Counted from the first letter of the stretch, positions 1-14,796 are shown. The stretch is DNA of 64,000 nt from Carallia brachiata (GCA_021464245.1 JADCRB010000013.1:7972895-8036894); one strand, 5' to 3'. The notes: generated by a model not told the origin, from the letters alone. Program-made: numbers and translations.

Positions 1-237
1 CCTAAACCTGAACCTCTGAACAAGGCATGCACTAATCTTTCTCTTGGGTCCTTAATTTCATGCATATCCGATATTCCTATTTTTAGGGACTCATCCAACC
101 TGTTGATGGTTGCGGCATCAATGATGCATTCACAATTCAGTGTTTCCAGTGCTTAAGTGTGAATGGGGAGTGGGTTAGTTCATGTGTCTATTGTAGTGCT
201 TAATCTGCATGTCCTTTAATCCTTGCCTCTTGTGCAG

Positions 238-3200
238 CTGGACGATCGAGCTGTTGATGCAGTTATGAACAAGCTCTTCAAGAATTATAAAAACTGGTGT
301 AAATTTTTAGGACGAAAACACAGTTTACGGTGAGATAAACAGTTTACACAGCTACTCCTGTCAGTTAAATTTTTAATGCATTGACACTTTTTCAAATTTT
401 CCAACGGATAATATACTTCTTTCCATGTTAAAATTTGCAAGCTTTGCTCTATATGCAGGCTCCCTCAAGGCCAGCAAGAGATCCAGCAGAGAAAGATACT
501 ATACATGGGCCTATATCTTCTTATCTGGGGTGAAGCAGCTAATGTTCGATTCATGCCAGAATGTCTGTGCTATATTTTTCACAACGTAGGTGCCCATGAT
601 TTACATAGAAGACACGCTAAATTTCCTTTGTATACTTACTTTCTAACAAGGGTTTTTTCATATGTGTTCAGATGGCATATGAACTCCATGGCCTGTTGGC
701 AGGAAATGTCAGCATAGTTACTGGAGAAAATATTAAGCCTTCTTATGGTGGCGATGATGAGGCATTCTTGAGGAAGGTTATAACACCAATTTATTGTGTA
801 ATTGAGAAGGTATGTTGTTGCACAAATTCACACATTGTGGTCAAACTTTCGGGTTCTCTGTTCTGAACTTGAACATTGTCATCTTGTTACAGGAAGCTGC
901 TAAGAGCCGCAATGGAAAAGCTTCCAACACAGAGTGGTGCAATTATGATGATCTGAATGAATATTTTTGGTTAGTATACATCCATACCCTGAATCCAAAT
1001 GTCGATTAGAAAGTAAGGATTAAGGCTTAAATTAAAAATTAGAAAAAATTCATTTTTATGTCAATTTATTTTGGTTAATACGATTTTGTGGGACAACATT
1101 TAGGTCATCCGATTGCTTCTCTCTTGGTTGGCCCATGCGTGATGATGGAAACTTTTTCAAATCAACACGTGGAATGGCACAGGTAATATTTTATCCTGAG
1201 CTTGTTGTAACTATCAACACTTTACTGCATTTGGTTTTAGGATCTTAATACCATCTCCATGACAGGGAAGGAAGGCTTCTCCAAGAAGATCTGGAAGCAC
1301 GGGAAAATCAAATTTCATTGAAACCCGAACCTTTTGGCACATATTTCGAAGTTTTGACCGCTTGTGGACTTTTTATGTCCTGGCTCTTCAGGTATTCCAT
1401 TTGCTGAAGTAGAAATTCTGTTTGCTGTTGTGTTGCCACCAATATGGCGAAGTTATTTTAACATCCAAGTAATTCCTGAGCTGTTTATTGCAGGCCATGA
1501 TCATCTTTGCTTGGAGTGAGGTCTCTGTTTCAGATATCATCCGAAAGGATGTCTTATATAAGCTATCCAGCATTTTCATTACAGCAGCTATTCTTCGTGT
1601 TCTGCAAAGTATAGCTTTTACTATCTCCATCTCAAAATAGTCCCTGCCTGGTATTCTCTTATTTAAGGGGGGCATAAAATAAATGCATTCACATGGATCG
1701 TTAACCATGTAAATACTTAATCTTTTGAAGTTACCCTCATATACTTTTTTCATCACAACAAGGATAATCTTGAAAGGTTTCCCAACTTTAATATTACTAG
1801 TTCCCATTGGACAGATATTTGGGGACATCGTCATATGTAACATTGACTAGCAACTTTCCCAGGAATGTTCTTGGGATACTATTTCATAGTATTAGCTAGG
1901 CATTTTTGCTGAATATGCTTTGCGTACTCAGGATTGGAGAGTATAATAGTGCTGCAGAGAGCAACTTACAAGAAATTTGAGACCACTGCTGTAACTAACA
2001 ATTGAAAGTTTATTGAAAGTAGCCTGGTAGCGTGTGCGTTATCCTTCCATTGAGGATCATTAGGATCCACAGAAAAATTTTATTGTTATCAGGAATTAAC
2101 ATAATTTGCCATAAGTGGGGGTAAAAGGCGGACTGATTTGTGATCGATTAAATGGAAAATCAGATAACAGATAAATTTTTACATGTGAATATTATTTGAA
2201 CGAGAGGTGCAATACTACTTGTAGTACATATTAGTTTAAATCCAGCTATTTTTGGAACTTATCAGCTGATGGAAAATATTCTCCAGCAAAGAGTTCTAGA
2301 TGTGGTCCATGATCAAAGTCAGCTTTTACCTATCATGTGGCTCTAATAGTCACTTGATCTTTTAATTTTATTGTCATTCAGTTTTGCAAAAGTATTTATA
2401 AAGGTTGCTCCTTATTCTATTCATTGCTTGCCAAAAGCACGGAAAGCATAAAGGTAAACATAGGTCTTGAGTTTCCAATTCTAGAAATGTTTTTTCATTG
2501 AACTTGAGAGATCAATGTGTTCGTTAATGTGCATTGCCATCAAATTTGACAATTTTTGGAACTTTATTTTGGGAGATTAGAGTTAATATTGTTCAGTTTG
2601 AGCTGGTTTTGTTGGTTTCTGGAGATCGTTCGGGCCACTTCTTTTTCTTTGTCGAACACGCTCACTCTAAGTCTCATCCATGTCTCATTTCTCTTTTGCC
2701 TTCTTCATTGTAGGTATTCTGGACTTGGTTTTGAATTTCCCAGGATATCACAGGTGGAAATTCACTGGTGTGATGCGAAACATTCTGAAGATAATCGTTA
2801 GTACAGCATGGGCCGTACTTCTTCCACTATGTTATTTGAAGTCCTTCACATTTAATCCTAAACAAATGAAAGATTTGCTGTCTTTTCTTGGCGAAGCAAA
2901 TGAGATTCCCCCCTTGTACATTATGGCTGTGGCCGTATATATGCTTCCCAACATATTGACAGCTGCTTTGTTCATTTTTCCCATGCTCCGAAGATGGATT
3001 GAAAACTCAGATTGGCTTATTGTCAGGTTCCTGTTATGGTGGTCACAGGTAAAATTCTCTCTCGCTTGTTTTGTCTGCTGTTCTTTTTAGCTGTCATAAA
3101 TTTTCTGTTGTATTTTAGAGACTGAACTGTAAAAACCAATTTGCTTTAGACCAAAAGATAGAACATAACTGAGAAATATATGCCACGGTGCCTTGCTTCA

Positions 3201-6200
3201 AAGGTCAACATCATATTGAACAATGGAGAAAATAATTTGCATTCCAAGTGAATATACTTATAAACATATTAGTACAATATTTTGGTTCATGAAGGTGCAT
3301 TTTAAGTAATTGTTAAGCTTCCAATCTGGCTTCCAGGCCGCATTTCTGTAGCACTAGTTGAGCATTGCACTCCACTTGGAACCATTTGAATTTCTTGGAA
3401 AATCATAAGTTAGTGAGAGACACCAAATGCACTCAGAATATAACAGAAGGAAAGCAATGGGGAAGGATAATCCAATTGCAGTTGAATCTTAGTGGCAGTT
3501 TTGCCCATTCGCAATATGATAAGTTCTTTTCATCATCACTGTTGCCTTTAAGCCTCCGAAATTAATCACTTCCCTGGTTGCTTTTGCGAGACATGCAATA
3601 TATCTTCCAACTCTTGAATGTTGCATGTTTCAAATAGTTAGTTGCTACTAGGACTGTCTTAATTTAGTAGAATTTCTGCCGATACTGAGAACCCATTATC
3701 TGAATTTGAAACGGGACTCTCCGATAGGCTAAATATCAGAAGCTTAATATACATTAATATACCAGAAAAGTACAAAGCTAGGGTCAGGATGTGAATTAGA
3801 CAAATTTTCTCGATAGTCCAATGATGAAGCTCCATTGTGCAATCTTAATGTAGTTGCCTTCCAAATTCAAATGAACAGAACAAAATTACAATTATTAAGC
3901 TTTCGTTACATATTTCTAGATTTGTTTTACTCATACAACTTCAGACGTATCTTTTCTGCCAAGATTACACTCTTATCTTGGATTCTTATTTTTTTCCTCT
4001 TGGTTTAATTACTTTTTGGCAGCCAAGAATTTATGTTGGAAGAGGAATGCATGAAAGTCAATTGGCACTTCTGAAGTGAGTTTGTCAAATTTTTCATTGC
4101 GTGGTCTAAATTTGTTTCACTGCTTAAAGTATATTTTTGATTCCAGGTACACTGGTTTTTGGGTGTTGCTTTTATGTTCAAAGTTGGCATTCAGCTACTT
4201 TGTCCAGGTTGGCGCAAGTTTAGCTATTTCAGTTGTTCTCTTCTTTGGGATTGCTTCGTGATATGATCATTAGCTGCAGCATAAATTGAATATGAATCAC
4301 ATATATAGTAAGCCCTGCCTTCAACCTCTTTGATTGTCCTTTCTTCAGATAGAACCTCTGGTCAAGCCAACTAAAGATATAATGGGCATAAGGCGTATAA
4401 CCTATACGTGGCATGAATTTTTCCCGGACGGTATGCAGTTGAACTCGCTTTCAATTTTGAGGCTTTCCCACTTTTTCCTGTATCTGTTAACAGTTATATT
4501 GTGAATTGCAGCTAAGCACAATTATGGAGCAATTGTGTCACTCTGGGCACCAGTAATATTGGTTTGTGTCCCATATCAGATGTCTATCTTAGATTACTAA
4601 AAAAAATTTTCTCATTAATCAAAGGAAGAATTATTGAAATTTCCATGCTGGTGTATGCATAACATATCTGCTATATAAATGCAGGTATACTTCATGGATA
4701 CTCAAATTTGGTATGCCATTTTTTCAACTATATATGGTGGTTTTGTTGGAGCCTTTGATCGGTTGGGAGAGGTGAGTACGATTTTTCTCTCATCTATCTT
4801 ATTTTGGGTCGTATTGCTGATAAACTCTTAAATGTGTATACCTTCCTTCATTGTCGTATCTTCTCTTATTATGAACTTATTTGAACGCCTGCTTTTATTC
4901 GGGGGATGCGACTTTTTATTTACTCTAAGAAATCGAACTTGAAAAGTTAACAAAAGCCCAGCATATAAGTCTTGAATGATGCGACAGTCTATGCTGTCTA
5001 ATAAGTTTCTGCCCAATGAGTTTTCTTTTTCCAATTAAGAGAACTGGAAAATCAATGTTAGCTGATAAGTGATATTCCAGATTCGACTGATCATTAGCCA
5101 TGGCCAAAATTGGGAACAAGCGACAGAATAATTGCTAATTTGAGTGCATACTTCTCAACATCACTTTTCTTCAATCACTGCAAGCTAGTTTTAAGTTTTT
5201 GGATGTGTGATTGCTTCTAAAGGAACATGGAAGCAACATTTTATATTCTCTAAATATTTTTTGTCATAAGCTCCCTGCTAAATTACCACGGCATTGTTCC
5301 CTGTGTTTAGGTAAACAAAACTGACATAGATGATTTGAGCTTTTAGTTTTACACTATGTTCTTCTTACAGATACGTACTCTGGGCATGCTAAGGTCGAGG
5401 TTCCAGTCCTTACCTGGTTCTTTTAACACATATTTGGTGCCTACTGATAAAATGAAGAAGAAGGGATTCTCATTTTCAAAGAGATTTGCCGAGGTTTTTG
5501 CTCATGTTTGAATTTATTATATGACGATTCATGGCCACATGTGTGTGCTTTAGTGACTATTATGTTGTGTGTCTTTAGATTACGGCAAGCAGAAGAAGTG
5601 AAGCTGCAAAATTTGCTCAGTTATGGAATGAAGTGATATGCAGTTTCCGTGAGGAAGATCTCATCAGTGACAGGAAAGGCTCCACATGCATGATATGCTG
5701 TTCATTTTACTGCCACATCTTTTTCCTATTGCACGAGCTGTTAAGACTGAAACTGGTGTTTCTTGTAATCCAGGGAAATGGATCTGTTGCTAGTTCCTTA
5801 TACATCAGATCCTAGCCTCAAGTTAATCCAGTGGCCACCCTTTTTGCTCGCAAGCAAGGTCTGCATATTCCCTTACCAAAATTTCCTGTTCAAGTTACAT
5901 AATCAGCAATAGATGATCATTTGCCTTCATTTTCTGACTTGCAGATCCCAATTGCTTTGGATATGGCAGCTCAATTCCGAGCAAAAGATGCTGACCTTTG
6001 GAAGCGTATATGTGCAGACGAATACATGAAATGTGCAGTGATTGAATGTTATGAATCCTTCAAACAAGTCTTGAGTGTGTTGGTAGTTGGTGATATTGAA
6101 AAAAGGTTGTTTACTTTGGTTATTGTCTCTGACGATCTGTTTCCATGTCTCCACCTTGTCTCTAGTTAATTAAAATAACTTGAATGTGTTGCTAGAACTC

Positions 6201-9200
6201 CATAGTTGTCAATGAGCACCAAAATGAGGGAAATCTTTGATCTTAATGACTTAATTGAAAAGTCAGTGGGGATAGCTTCCTTTTTTTTCGGTCTCTTTCT
6301 AGTTTTCATTTCAATAAGAGCCAAGGATCTCATTGGACAATCCTTCATTTTATCTCAATCCCCTTTACCTCCTCTTGTTCTTACTTGTGATTGAAGTTTA
6401 AGATCTCAATAGTCCAATTCCCAAGCCCCTACTTTGGCTTTCTCTTACTATTCAATGTTCCAGCTTTGGCGGGCTATTCTTTATATGATCAATGTGAAGA
6501 ATTTTCCCTTTTTAATTATCTGATTTCAGGTTTGTTTATTGAATAAAACATATTAGGATAATGATCCACTTTTGATAACTTAATGCTTCACATGTTCTAC
6601 TCATTCTTTTCTGATTCACCAATTCTTTAAGGTATTATTTTGGCAAAAACACCAATCCTGCTTCTTTTTTTTTTTTTAAATGTAAAATAATTGTAGTATA
6701 ATTTTTGTTTACTTCAGGACATTTCCAATTGAAAAGTATTCATTTTATTATCTTTAAGTTGCATTTTCAGTGTTTCTAACTATTGATTTTTATGTTTCAG
6801 GATAATTGGTATTATCGTAAAAGAAATTGAGAGTAATATTTCAAAGCATACATTTCTTGCAAATTTCAGAATGGTTTGCCTACCTGCTCTTTGTGAGAAA
6901 TTTGTGGAACTTGTGGCGATCTTGGTGAGTCATTAGAAAAGAGTAGTGGTGGCATCTCCAATTTGCACCTTCAAGATCTGAACTCTTTGTCGGTATGAAT
7001 TCAAAACTCCTGACCTCTTTCGTATTGCAGAAAGATGGGGATCCTTCAAAGCAAGATTCAGTGGTTTTGTTGCTGCAGGACATGTTAGAAGTAGTTACCC
7101 GTGATATGATGGTGAATGAGAATCGGTTGGTAAAGCTTGTTACAGTCTATCCAGACTTAGTCATGAAACCCATGTGGTTTGTTTAGGAGAACTGACATGA
7201 ATTATCTTTTGTAATAACAATCAGTGAACTGGTAGACCTTGGACACAGCGGAAAAGACTCTGCAAGGCAACTTTTTGCTGGTACTGAGACAAACCTGCGA
7301 TATTGTTCCCTCCTCCAATTACAGCAAAGTGGGAAGAACAGGTATTATCATTCATTTTTAGGAGAGTTTGTGGACAATTATTCCTTTCTATATATTTGAG
7401 GGGCTTGCTATCGTAACCTTTTCTTCTGGTGTATGTGAAAAGAAATCAAGAAGGTGCCTGAACTTGTCATATTTTTGTTTCTTGTTCTTTTAGATTAGGC
7501 GCCTTCATCTCCTTCTAACAGTAAGAGAATCTGCCATTGATGTACCAACAAACCTTGAAGCACGTAGAAGAATTTCATTCTTTGCAAATTCCTTGTTCAT
7601 GGATATGCCACGTGCTCCTCGAGTCCGAAAAATGCTATCATTCAGGTCTGAACCTCTAGTTCATTTTTCAATAATTAGGCATAAAATGAGTTATTTCCAT
7701 TTCTATGATTCTTTGTGTGGTTATTGATGGTTAGAATATCATCCAGCCTCGTTGACATTTGTCTTTTACTTGAAATCAGTTTGTTTTGCTATTTGTTTTC
7801 TGAGAGTCCATGTGAGTTTTCTAGAAAGGCTGGGTCCTGAGGTAAGACGAAAATTTAAGGGGATTGAAGCGTGCTTTCTTTGAGTTAAGGATGATATATA
7901 GAATAACATCAGCTATCACATAATCAAGAATGATTTGCTTGTTGTGGACAGTGTACTGACCCCATACTACAGCGAGGAGACTGTTTATTCTAAATCTGAC
8001 CTTGAAATGGAGAATGAAGATGGTGTGTCAATCATATACTACTTGCAAAAGATCTATCCAGGTGTGGTAGTTCTGCAACTCCTATGCCATGTTGTGATTA
8101 ATCCTTATTTTTCAAGTAGGTTCAATATGATTCATTCTACTGATTAGCAGCCTTTGTGGAACTTTATTAGATGAATGGACCAACTTCATGGAGCGAATCA
8201 ATTGCAAGAAAGACCATGAAGTTTGGGAAAGTGAAGAAAACACTTTGCAGCTTCGTCATTGGGCCTCCTTGAGAGGCCAAACCCTTTGTCGTACAGGTGA
8301 TTTTTGGATTTTTTTTGTTCTGTTCTTCTATACTTATCAATGTTTACTTCCACTAATACTTAGCCGTGTTGCAGTTCGAGGGATGATGTACTACAGACGA
8401 GCTTTGAAGCTTCAGGCTTTCCTTGACATGGCTGATGAAGAGGGTAAGAACATTTATAGACTTACAGGAAAAAAAGGGCTTCATTTCCTGCAATAAAGCC
8501 TTTTATGAAATTTATTAGAAATCCATAACCAATGAATAACCATTGAACTATCGGTGTCTCTCCCGTATAAATGAAAATAATTCATTGCCTGCTCCTTGAG
8601 TCGAGCTTTTAGCTTCCAGTTATCTCCTGAGTTGTTGACCTATCATAATCTTTCTCTTATAAACGAAAATAATCCATTGCCTGCTCCTTAAGTTAAGCTT
8701 TTAGCTTCCGGTTATCTCCTGTTTTGTCAAATGGGGCTAGAGATGATGATGTCAAATTAATGCATTATAGGTCTGCATCAATCGCGTCAAAAGAATTCTT
8801 CATCCAATAAAGTGATCACTTCTCCAGAGGAAGAGTGACAAAACTATTGGTAAACAGAGATTATAATTTGTTTGTAAATCTCGAGAAGGGAACTAGAACA
8901 ACCATACAAGCAAATATGACAGTTATGTGTTGCTACAGAAATATGCAACCTTCTATACAGCTTTATGGATTATAGTACTATTATCCATTTTTCTTATCTT
9001 TCAAACAACTATGAGCATGTTTAAATTAGCGCATAGAGACAAGAGAACATATAGATAAACCAAGTAATAGTTCTACATCAACGGCCCTATCCATTTTGCT
9101 TAGGCACCGCCAGACAGTCTCGCTGCCTTAGAATTTTGTTCAAGGTTGCATTTTGTGTATCCCTTTTTCTGCTTCACTTAGGCAACACAGAATCCTTTGC

Positions 9201-12200
9201 ACGAAAAATCACGAGAACAAAAATATGAATCAGTTGAAACTGCCACAGATGAATTGTTTTGTTCTTCTGCTGATTTACCACCAATCCTGAGATAAATGCC
9301 TTTAGCTTAAATCAGTTGGCTTTCAGGAGCATTAACATTTGTGAGGGATGAAGTTTGTGTGCCTTATACCTGGAACCTGCACTGTTTGCTTGTACATTTG
9401 TTTTCAATGTAAATGTGTGTTCCAATGTAGGTCAGTGAAATTATTATATTTTGGAGGCATGATACTGACTACTTACAACTCTTGTGAATCCAGAAATATT
9501 AGAAGGCTACAAAGCCATTACAGATCCATCTGAGGAAGATAAGAAAAGTCAAAGGTCTCTTGTTGCTCAACTCGAGGCAATGGCTGACATGAAATTCACA
9601 TATGTCGCTACCTGTCAGAACTATGGAAATCAGAAGCGGAGTGGAGATCGCCGTGCAACAGACATACTGAATTTGATGGTTAAGTAGGTTCTCTGACCTT
9701 GAGGTCTTGCTGCTGAGCACTCGAGCAGTTTGTTGCAGTCTCCTATATTTGTTTTTTGATTCTCTTTGTTTCTTCCCAGCAATCCATCCTTACGTGTTGC
9801 ATATATCGACGAAGTTGAAGAAAGGGAAGGTGGAAAGGTCCAAAAGGTGTATTATTCTGTGCTGGTCAAATCTGTTGACCATCTTGATCAGGTGATTATC
9901 CATAAAACTGTATGTAAAATTGCTCGTTGATGAACTTTATCCAAATAGCTGATTTCTTTTCTATCTTCTTTAAAGGAAATCTACCGCATAAAGTTGCCAG
10001 GTTTGGCAAAATTAGGTGAAGGAAAACCTGAAAATCAGAACCATGCAATAGTTTTTACAAGAGGGGAAGCTCTTCAGGCCATTGACATGAATCAGGTAAG
10101 CCATGATGAAGCTTTAATAAAAGAATTTGCTTAAGAATTTATGGACAAATTCTGATGACTTGTTTCTTTCAAATCTAATAGGATAATTACTTGGAAGAAG
10201 CACTCAAAATGCGTAATCTGCTGGAAGAGTTTCATGAAGACCATGGTGTGCGCCCACCTACAATCTTAGGCGTTCGTGAACATATCTTTACAGGAAGGTT
10301 GGATAAAATATTTGTCTTTGATCTATCACCTCTGCTTTCAATTGCAGTGAAATCACATATCTTGAATTTCTTCTCACATGGTATCACGTGTATGCTGCAG
10401 TGTATCTTCTTTGGCTTGGTTCATGTCAAATCAAGAAACAAGTTTCGTAACCATTGGTCAAAGAGTTCTAGCACGACCATTGAAGTATGATTTCCTTTTT
10501 TTTCCCTTCCTTTATTTATTATTGTGGGCAAATCAGTGTTCGTTTGTCAAGCACATCACCGGGATAAGATTTTAAGGAAAAATTCAAAAATTGATCTAAG
10601 AAGTGGCTTCGTCATAGAAATACCGTTGTAGGCAAATGCGTTGTGTGGCATCCAAAGTAAATGTTTAATTTGGGTATAACAAAGCACTATTATAATCCCC
10701 TCTCTCCCTCTCTCTCACAAACGAGCCCGTCCACACACTGCACATAGCATGGACAAAGACTCTATTCATTAGTCCATGCTGAGTCTCAAGGCACCAGCTC
10801 ATCTCATAACCTACCATCTAGGGGTTATGTTAAGCTTTAGTTAGATGAAATCCAATAAGATTGCTCTATATCTATGTCGTTAACAGTGCTGCCATGAATG
10901 CTAATGTTACACCCCAAAATTCTATTGGCTTTTTTTAGGGTTCGGTTTCATTATGGCCATCCAGATGTCTTTGATCGGATCTTCCATATAACCCGTGGTG
11001 GCATCAGCAAGGCTTCCCGTGGCATCAACTTGAGCGAGGACATCTTTGCTGGTAGTGATCTTTAAGCATCTGTTGTAGTATATATCCTTCCAAAACATTG
11101 AAAATAGTAAATGAAAATGTTGAATCATGTATTTATCATAGGAAAATGGTGAATTATCTATTTATCATAGGAAACTGCATCATTTTGTTCACTGCCTGAC
11201 GCATGTATTGCTATTTAGGTTTTAACTCTACGCTAAGGCGAGGAAATGTTACTCACCATGAGTACATTCAAGTTGGAAAAGGTCGAGACGTAGGTCTCAA
11301 CCAAATTTCACTGTTTGAAGCAAAAATAGCATGTGGAAATGGCGAGCAAACGCTCAGCAGAGACATCTACCGATTAGGCCATCGTTTTGACTTCTTCCGC
11401 ATGTTGTCCTGCTATTACACCACAGTTGGATTTTATGTCAGCTCAATGGTAATTCTTCTCTTCAAGCAATTGAACTAGTAGAGTGGATGAGATGAATTGG
11501 TAATTCTAGGAGTTGTGCTCTTCCCCAGAACTTGATGGAGACATGGAAAAAGGAAGAGGGTGTGTCTTTGTTGGCATAATTCCAAAATCATATCCACGCA
11601 ACCACTTATTTGTTCAAGTTGGGGTGGGAGGAGGGGGGGGGGGGGGTGGAGAGGGGTTTAAGCAAAAAGGCTAACTATTCCATTGTAGCAAGCAATGAGT
11701 AACTCATCTCTTTCTAACACACACACACATTAGGAGTATGCAACCAGTGCATAATATTGGATGTTAGAATGGATTGTGCTTATTTTATACCTCATAATCA
11801 TCATCCCACTTTAGAAACCATTTGGTGGTCCTCCAATGGTTGCTGACAAGCATTCAGCATCTTCCCTTTAAATTTTAATACCCCAAGACCATTCCCTGTT
11901 TAATGGGAAGATGAATTCCTCCGAGGAGGTATTCAAGAATGCAATTTTGATCACTAGTGTCGCAGAAACTTTTTGGCTCATTTATTGATGCCTATTGGTA
12001 GCATCTTCTTATCAGATGTCCTTACTCTATCTAGTTAAGTATTTCCTCTTGAAGAAGATAAGTTTCTTCTGTGTTAAATAGCATTCTCAGAATATGATAT
12101 GGTGTTGCTTATTCAATTGTTAAGCCGAAATCACTATTATTCTGCTCTGCACAGGCGCAGATATACTAATTCCTGCCTACAAGCATTTTATGTGAATGTG

Positions 12201-14453
12201 TGAAGATCTTTTCATGTGTGGATTATTTTGCTTAGGTTAAGTGTTTCCTTTTATCATGCAGATGGTTGTCATTGTCCTCTATGTTTACTTGTATGGTAAG
12301 CTTTACCTGTCATTAAGTGGACTGGAGGGTTCAATAGTGAAGTTTGCAAGGAGTAGGGGAGATGATCCACTAAAAGCAGCCATGGCTTCACAATCCCTAG
12401 TCCAGATTGGTCTTTTGATGGCCTTGCCCATGGTCATGGAGATGGGACTAGAGAGAGGATTTAGAACAGCATTAGGTGACATCATAATCATGCAGCTTCA
12501 GCTTGCTGCTGTGTTTTTTACTTTCTCCCTTGGGACAAAAAGTCATTATTTTGGGCGTACTATCCTGCATGGTGGGGCAAAATACAGAGCCACTGGCCGC
12601 GGTTTTGTGGTTCGCCACGAGAAGTTTGCAGAGAACTACAGGATGTACTCAAGGAGCCACTTTGTTAAAGGGCTCGAGCTTATGGTTTTGCTTATATGTT
12701 ACCAGATATATGGAAAGGCAGTAACTGGTTCAACCGCTTATATGCTTCTGACAGCCTCAATGTGGTTCCTAGTTGCTTCGTGGTTGTTTGGCCCATTCAT
12801 TTTCAACCCTTCAGGATTTGAGTGGCAGAAGATCGTTGATGATTGGGATGATTGGTCAAAGTGGATAAATAGCAAGGGTGGGATTGGCGTACCAGCAACC
12901 AAGAGCTGGGAATCATGGTGGGAAGAAGAACAGGAGCATTTGCAATATACTGGCTTACTAGGAAGGTTTTGGGAAATTGTTCTTGCTTTGCGCTTCTTCG
13001 TCTATCAGTATGGAATTGTGTATCAACTGAAGGTGACCAAGGAGAGTGAAGCTGGTAGAAGCCTAAGTATTGCTGTAAGTACATAAGCTGCTCATTAAGC
13101 CGTGAATCTTAGTATGTTAAAACTTCTGTCTGGGGAGTCGTAAAAATTCAGAATTTGGGTCGTAACAACAATAACCCTAAAAAATTTCCTACCTTTTTGT
13201 GAAATAAACTCAGAATTTCAGATTTACTGAACAAGGACTGAAATTTCTGCTACGATATTGTATTGAAGCATGAAGTGTTTAATTGAAGCATGATGACCTA
13301 TGGGAAATTAATTGTAGCAGCACTTCTGTATAAGAAATCGCAATCCTATATTAGGGAATTTCACGACATATGAAAAGAATAAACAAGCACACAAAAGAAA
13401 AATAATAATAAAAGGAAAAAATAAAATTCCTGCATTGTGTGATTCATTCAATGGTTTTATACATCCATGTATCTGACTTGCATTTGTTATTTCAGGTTTA
13501 TGGTCTGTCTTGGCTTGTCATTGTTGCACTAATGATCATCCTAAAGGTCAGTGTTGAAGTCCACATAGCTATTCTGAGGAAAAATGGATTAATATTTCTG
13601 ATCATGACTTGTTTTCTGGTTCACATACATTTCGAAATTTGGTAATTATTCTGAGCAAATATGAACAGATGTCTGATAATTGACTAACACTATGATTCCC
13701 CTTTAAACTGTAGATTGTTTCCATGGGTAGCAAGAAGTTTAGTGCAGACTTCCAGCTGCTGTTCAGACTTATAAAGTTGGTCCTGTTCATTGGGACTGTG
13801 ATCACTCTTGTCATTCTGTTTACTACCCTTCATCTGATTGTCGGAGACATCTTTCAATGCCTGCTGGCCTTTCTCCCAAGTGGTTGGGCAATCTTGCAGG
13901 TACTTGAATACCAAGCCAAAAACATGTTCTCCACGTGTGTTTTGTATCTACGTGCCCAGAATATTTTTGACTGGCATTATCGATATCCTTTTAAGATCCT
14001 GCATATCACGGAACTGTTCTCTGACTTTCCTAGGATGATGAAGTTAAATAGCATTTCTACTTGCAACAACATCTGAATCAACAAAATCTATTCTTCCTTT
14101 TCATTTATTTTCAATTGAGAAACTTCTACGGACAATCTAGATAGGTACAGTTTTTGGGAGTCGTTTCAGTAAAAGTTCAAGTGTGTTAACAAGTGTGCTT
14201 TTGATTGCTGTTGGATGTTCAGATGGCACAAGCATGCAAACCGCTCGTCAAGGGTCTTAAAATGTGGGGATCCGTCAAAGCTCTAGCCAGAGGGTATGAA
14301 TACATGATGGGGCTGGTCATCTTTATGCCAGTGGCTGTTTTGGCCTGGTTCCCGTTTGTCTCGGAGTTCCAGACCAGACTGCTGTTCAATCAAGCTTTTA
14401 GCAGAGGGCTACAGATCCAACGTATTCTGGCCGGTGGAAAGAAAAACAAGTAG
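238..14453 (+). CDS. CALS5: Callose synthase, CalS5/GSL2 type (5'-truncated by window edge)
   Basis: GT48 1,3-beta-glucan (callose) synthase of the plasma membrane. I can chain 35 exons: 238-329, 459-585, 672-809, 893-969, 1104-1182, 1266-1391, 1494-1608, 2714-3048, 4023-4075, 4147-4207, 4349-4430, 4512-4561, 4685-4771, 5371-5493, 5579-5673, 5774-5858, 5945-6105, 6801-6924, 7031-7125, 7225-7341, 7494-7645, 7952-8061, 8171-8296, 8375-8443, 9494-9683, 9780-9891, 9976-10095, 10182-10297, 10401-10484, 10939-11051, 11219-11448, 12262-13074, 13496-13546, 13714-13899, 14223-14453. They encode about 1,640 residues, so roughly 280 N-terminal residues are outside the window. Family landmarks are [20 protein letters not shown], the catalytic-loop motifs [19 protein letters not shown] and QVGKGRDVG, then the C-terminal membrane block ending [10 protein letters not shown]. 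CalS5 builds pollen-mother-cell callose in Arabidopsis; paralogue assignment is from remembered similarity. Two defects: exon 5579-5673 is followed by GA instead of GT, and exon 7225-7341 is one base short (near 7289-7293), so the next exon reads into a stop. Confidence 0.88.
5673..5676 (+). other. Non-canonical splice donor in CALS5
   Basis: The exon must end at 5673 to stay in phase with the exon starting at 5774 (acceptor CAG at 5771-5773), but the next bases are GAAAGG. The pattern is that of a normal GTAAAGG donor missing its T. The nearby GT at 5666 would put the next exon into a frame with an early stop. Either a GA-AG intron, a splice mutation, or a consensus error. Confidence 0.6.
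7286..7294 (+). other. One-base frameshift in CALS5 exon
   Basis: The exon 7225-7341 is 117 nt, where 118 are needed between the split codon at its start and the phase-0 boundary before 7494. Reading from the start is open up to GTETNLR; after a one-base shift the rest ([17 protein letters not shown]) is the conserved callose-synthase continuation. The missing base lies at the AC-AAA step at 7289-7293. Unshifted reading meets TAA in the next exon. Confidence 0.75.
8562..8719 (+). repeat. Two-copy tandem repeat in CALS5 intron
   Basis: A segment of about 68 bp (8562-8629) recurs at 8652-8719 with a 90-bp period and a handful of differences. It lies in the 1-kb intron between 8443 and 9494. 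No function is suggested. Confidence 0.7.
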
Positions 14454-14796
14454 TCAGAATTGATGGATTGTGGAAGAAGAATGACGCAGAAACAGCATAT
14501 ATGGTCATGGAAAAAGAGAGAGAATGTCTGCAACATGTAAAAAAAGTAAAAAAAAATGTAGGATGTGCACCTATGCAGATGCATGCATGCGTGTTGGATG
14601 ATTTCCTGGTTTTTACCATCCGCTTTCATGGCAATTGGAATGTATTAGTGCCTGATGTTTCTGAACTGATGCAAATGGATCAGATCAGTATAATGGAAAA
14701 GGGAAGAAAAAAAAAAAAAAAGAAGAAGAAATAGCCTGTGTCTAGTGTTTCATCAAAATGAGAGGTGCTCTTTTGGGTTGTAAACCCCTCCCTGTT

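Noticed and set aside
11625..11650. Poly-G tract in CALS5 intron as a G-quadruplex regulator
   Set aside because: A simple homopolymer in an intron, likely length-variable; nothing else supports a role.
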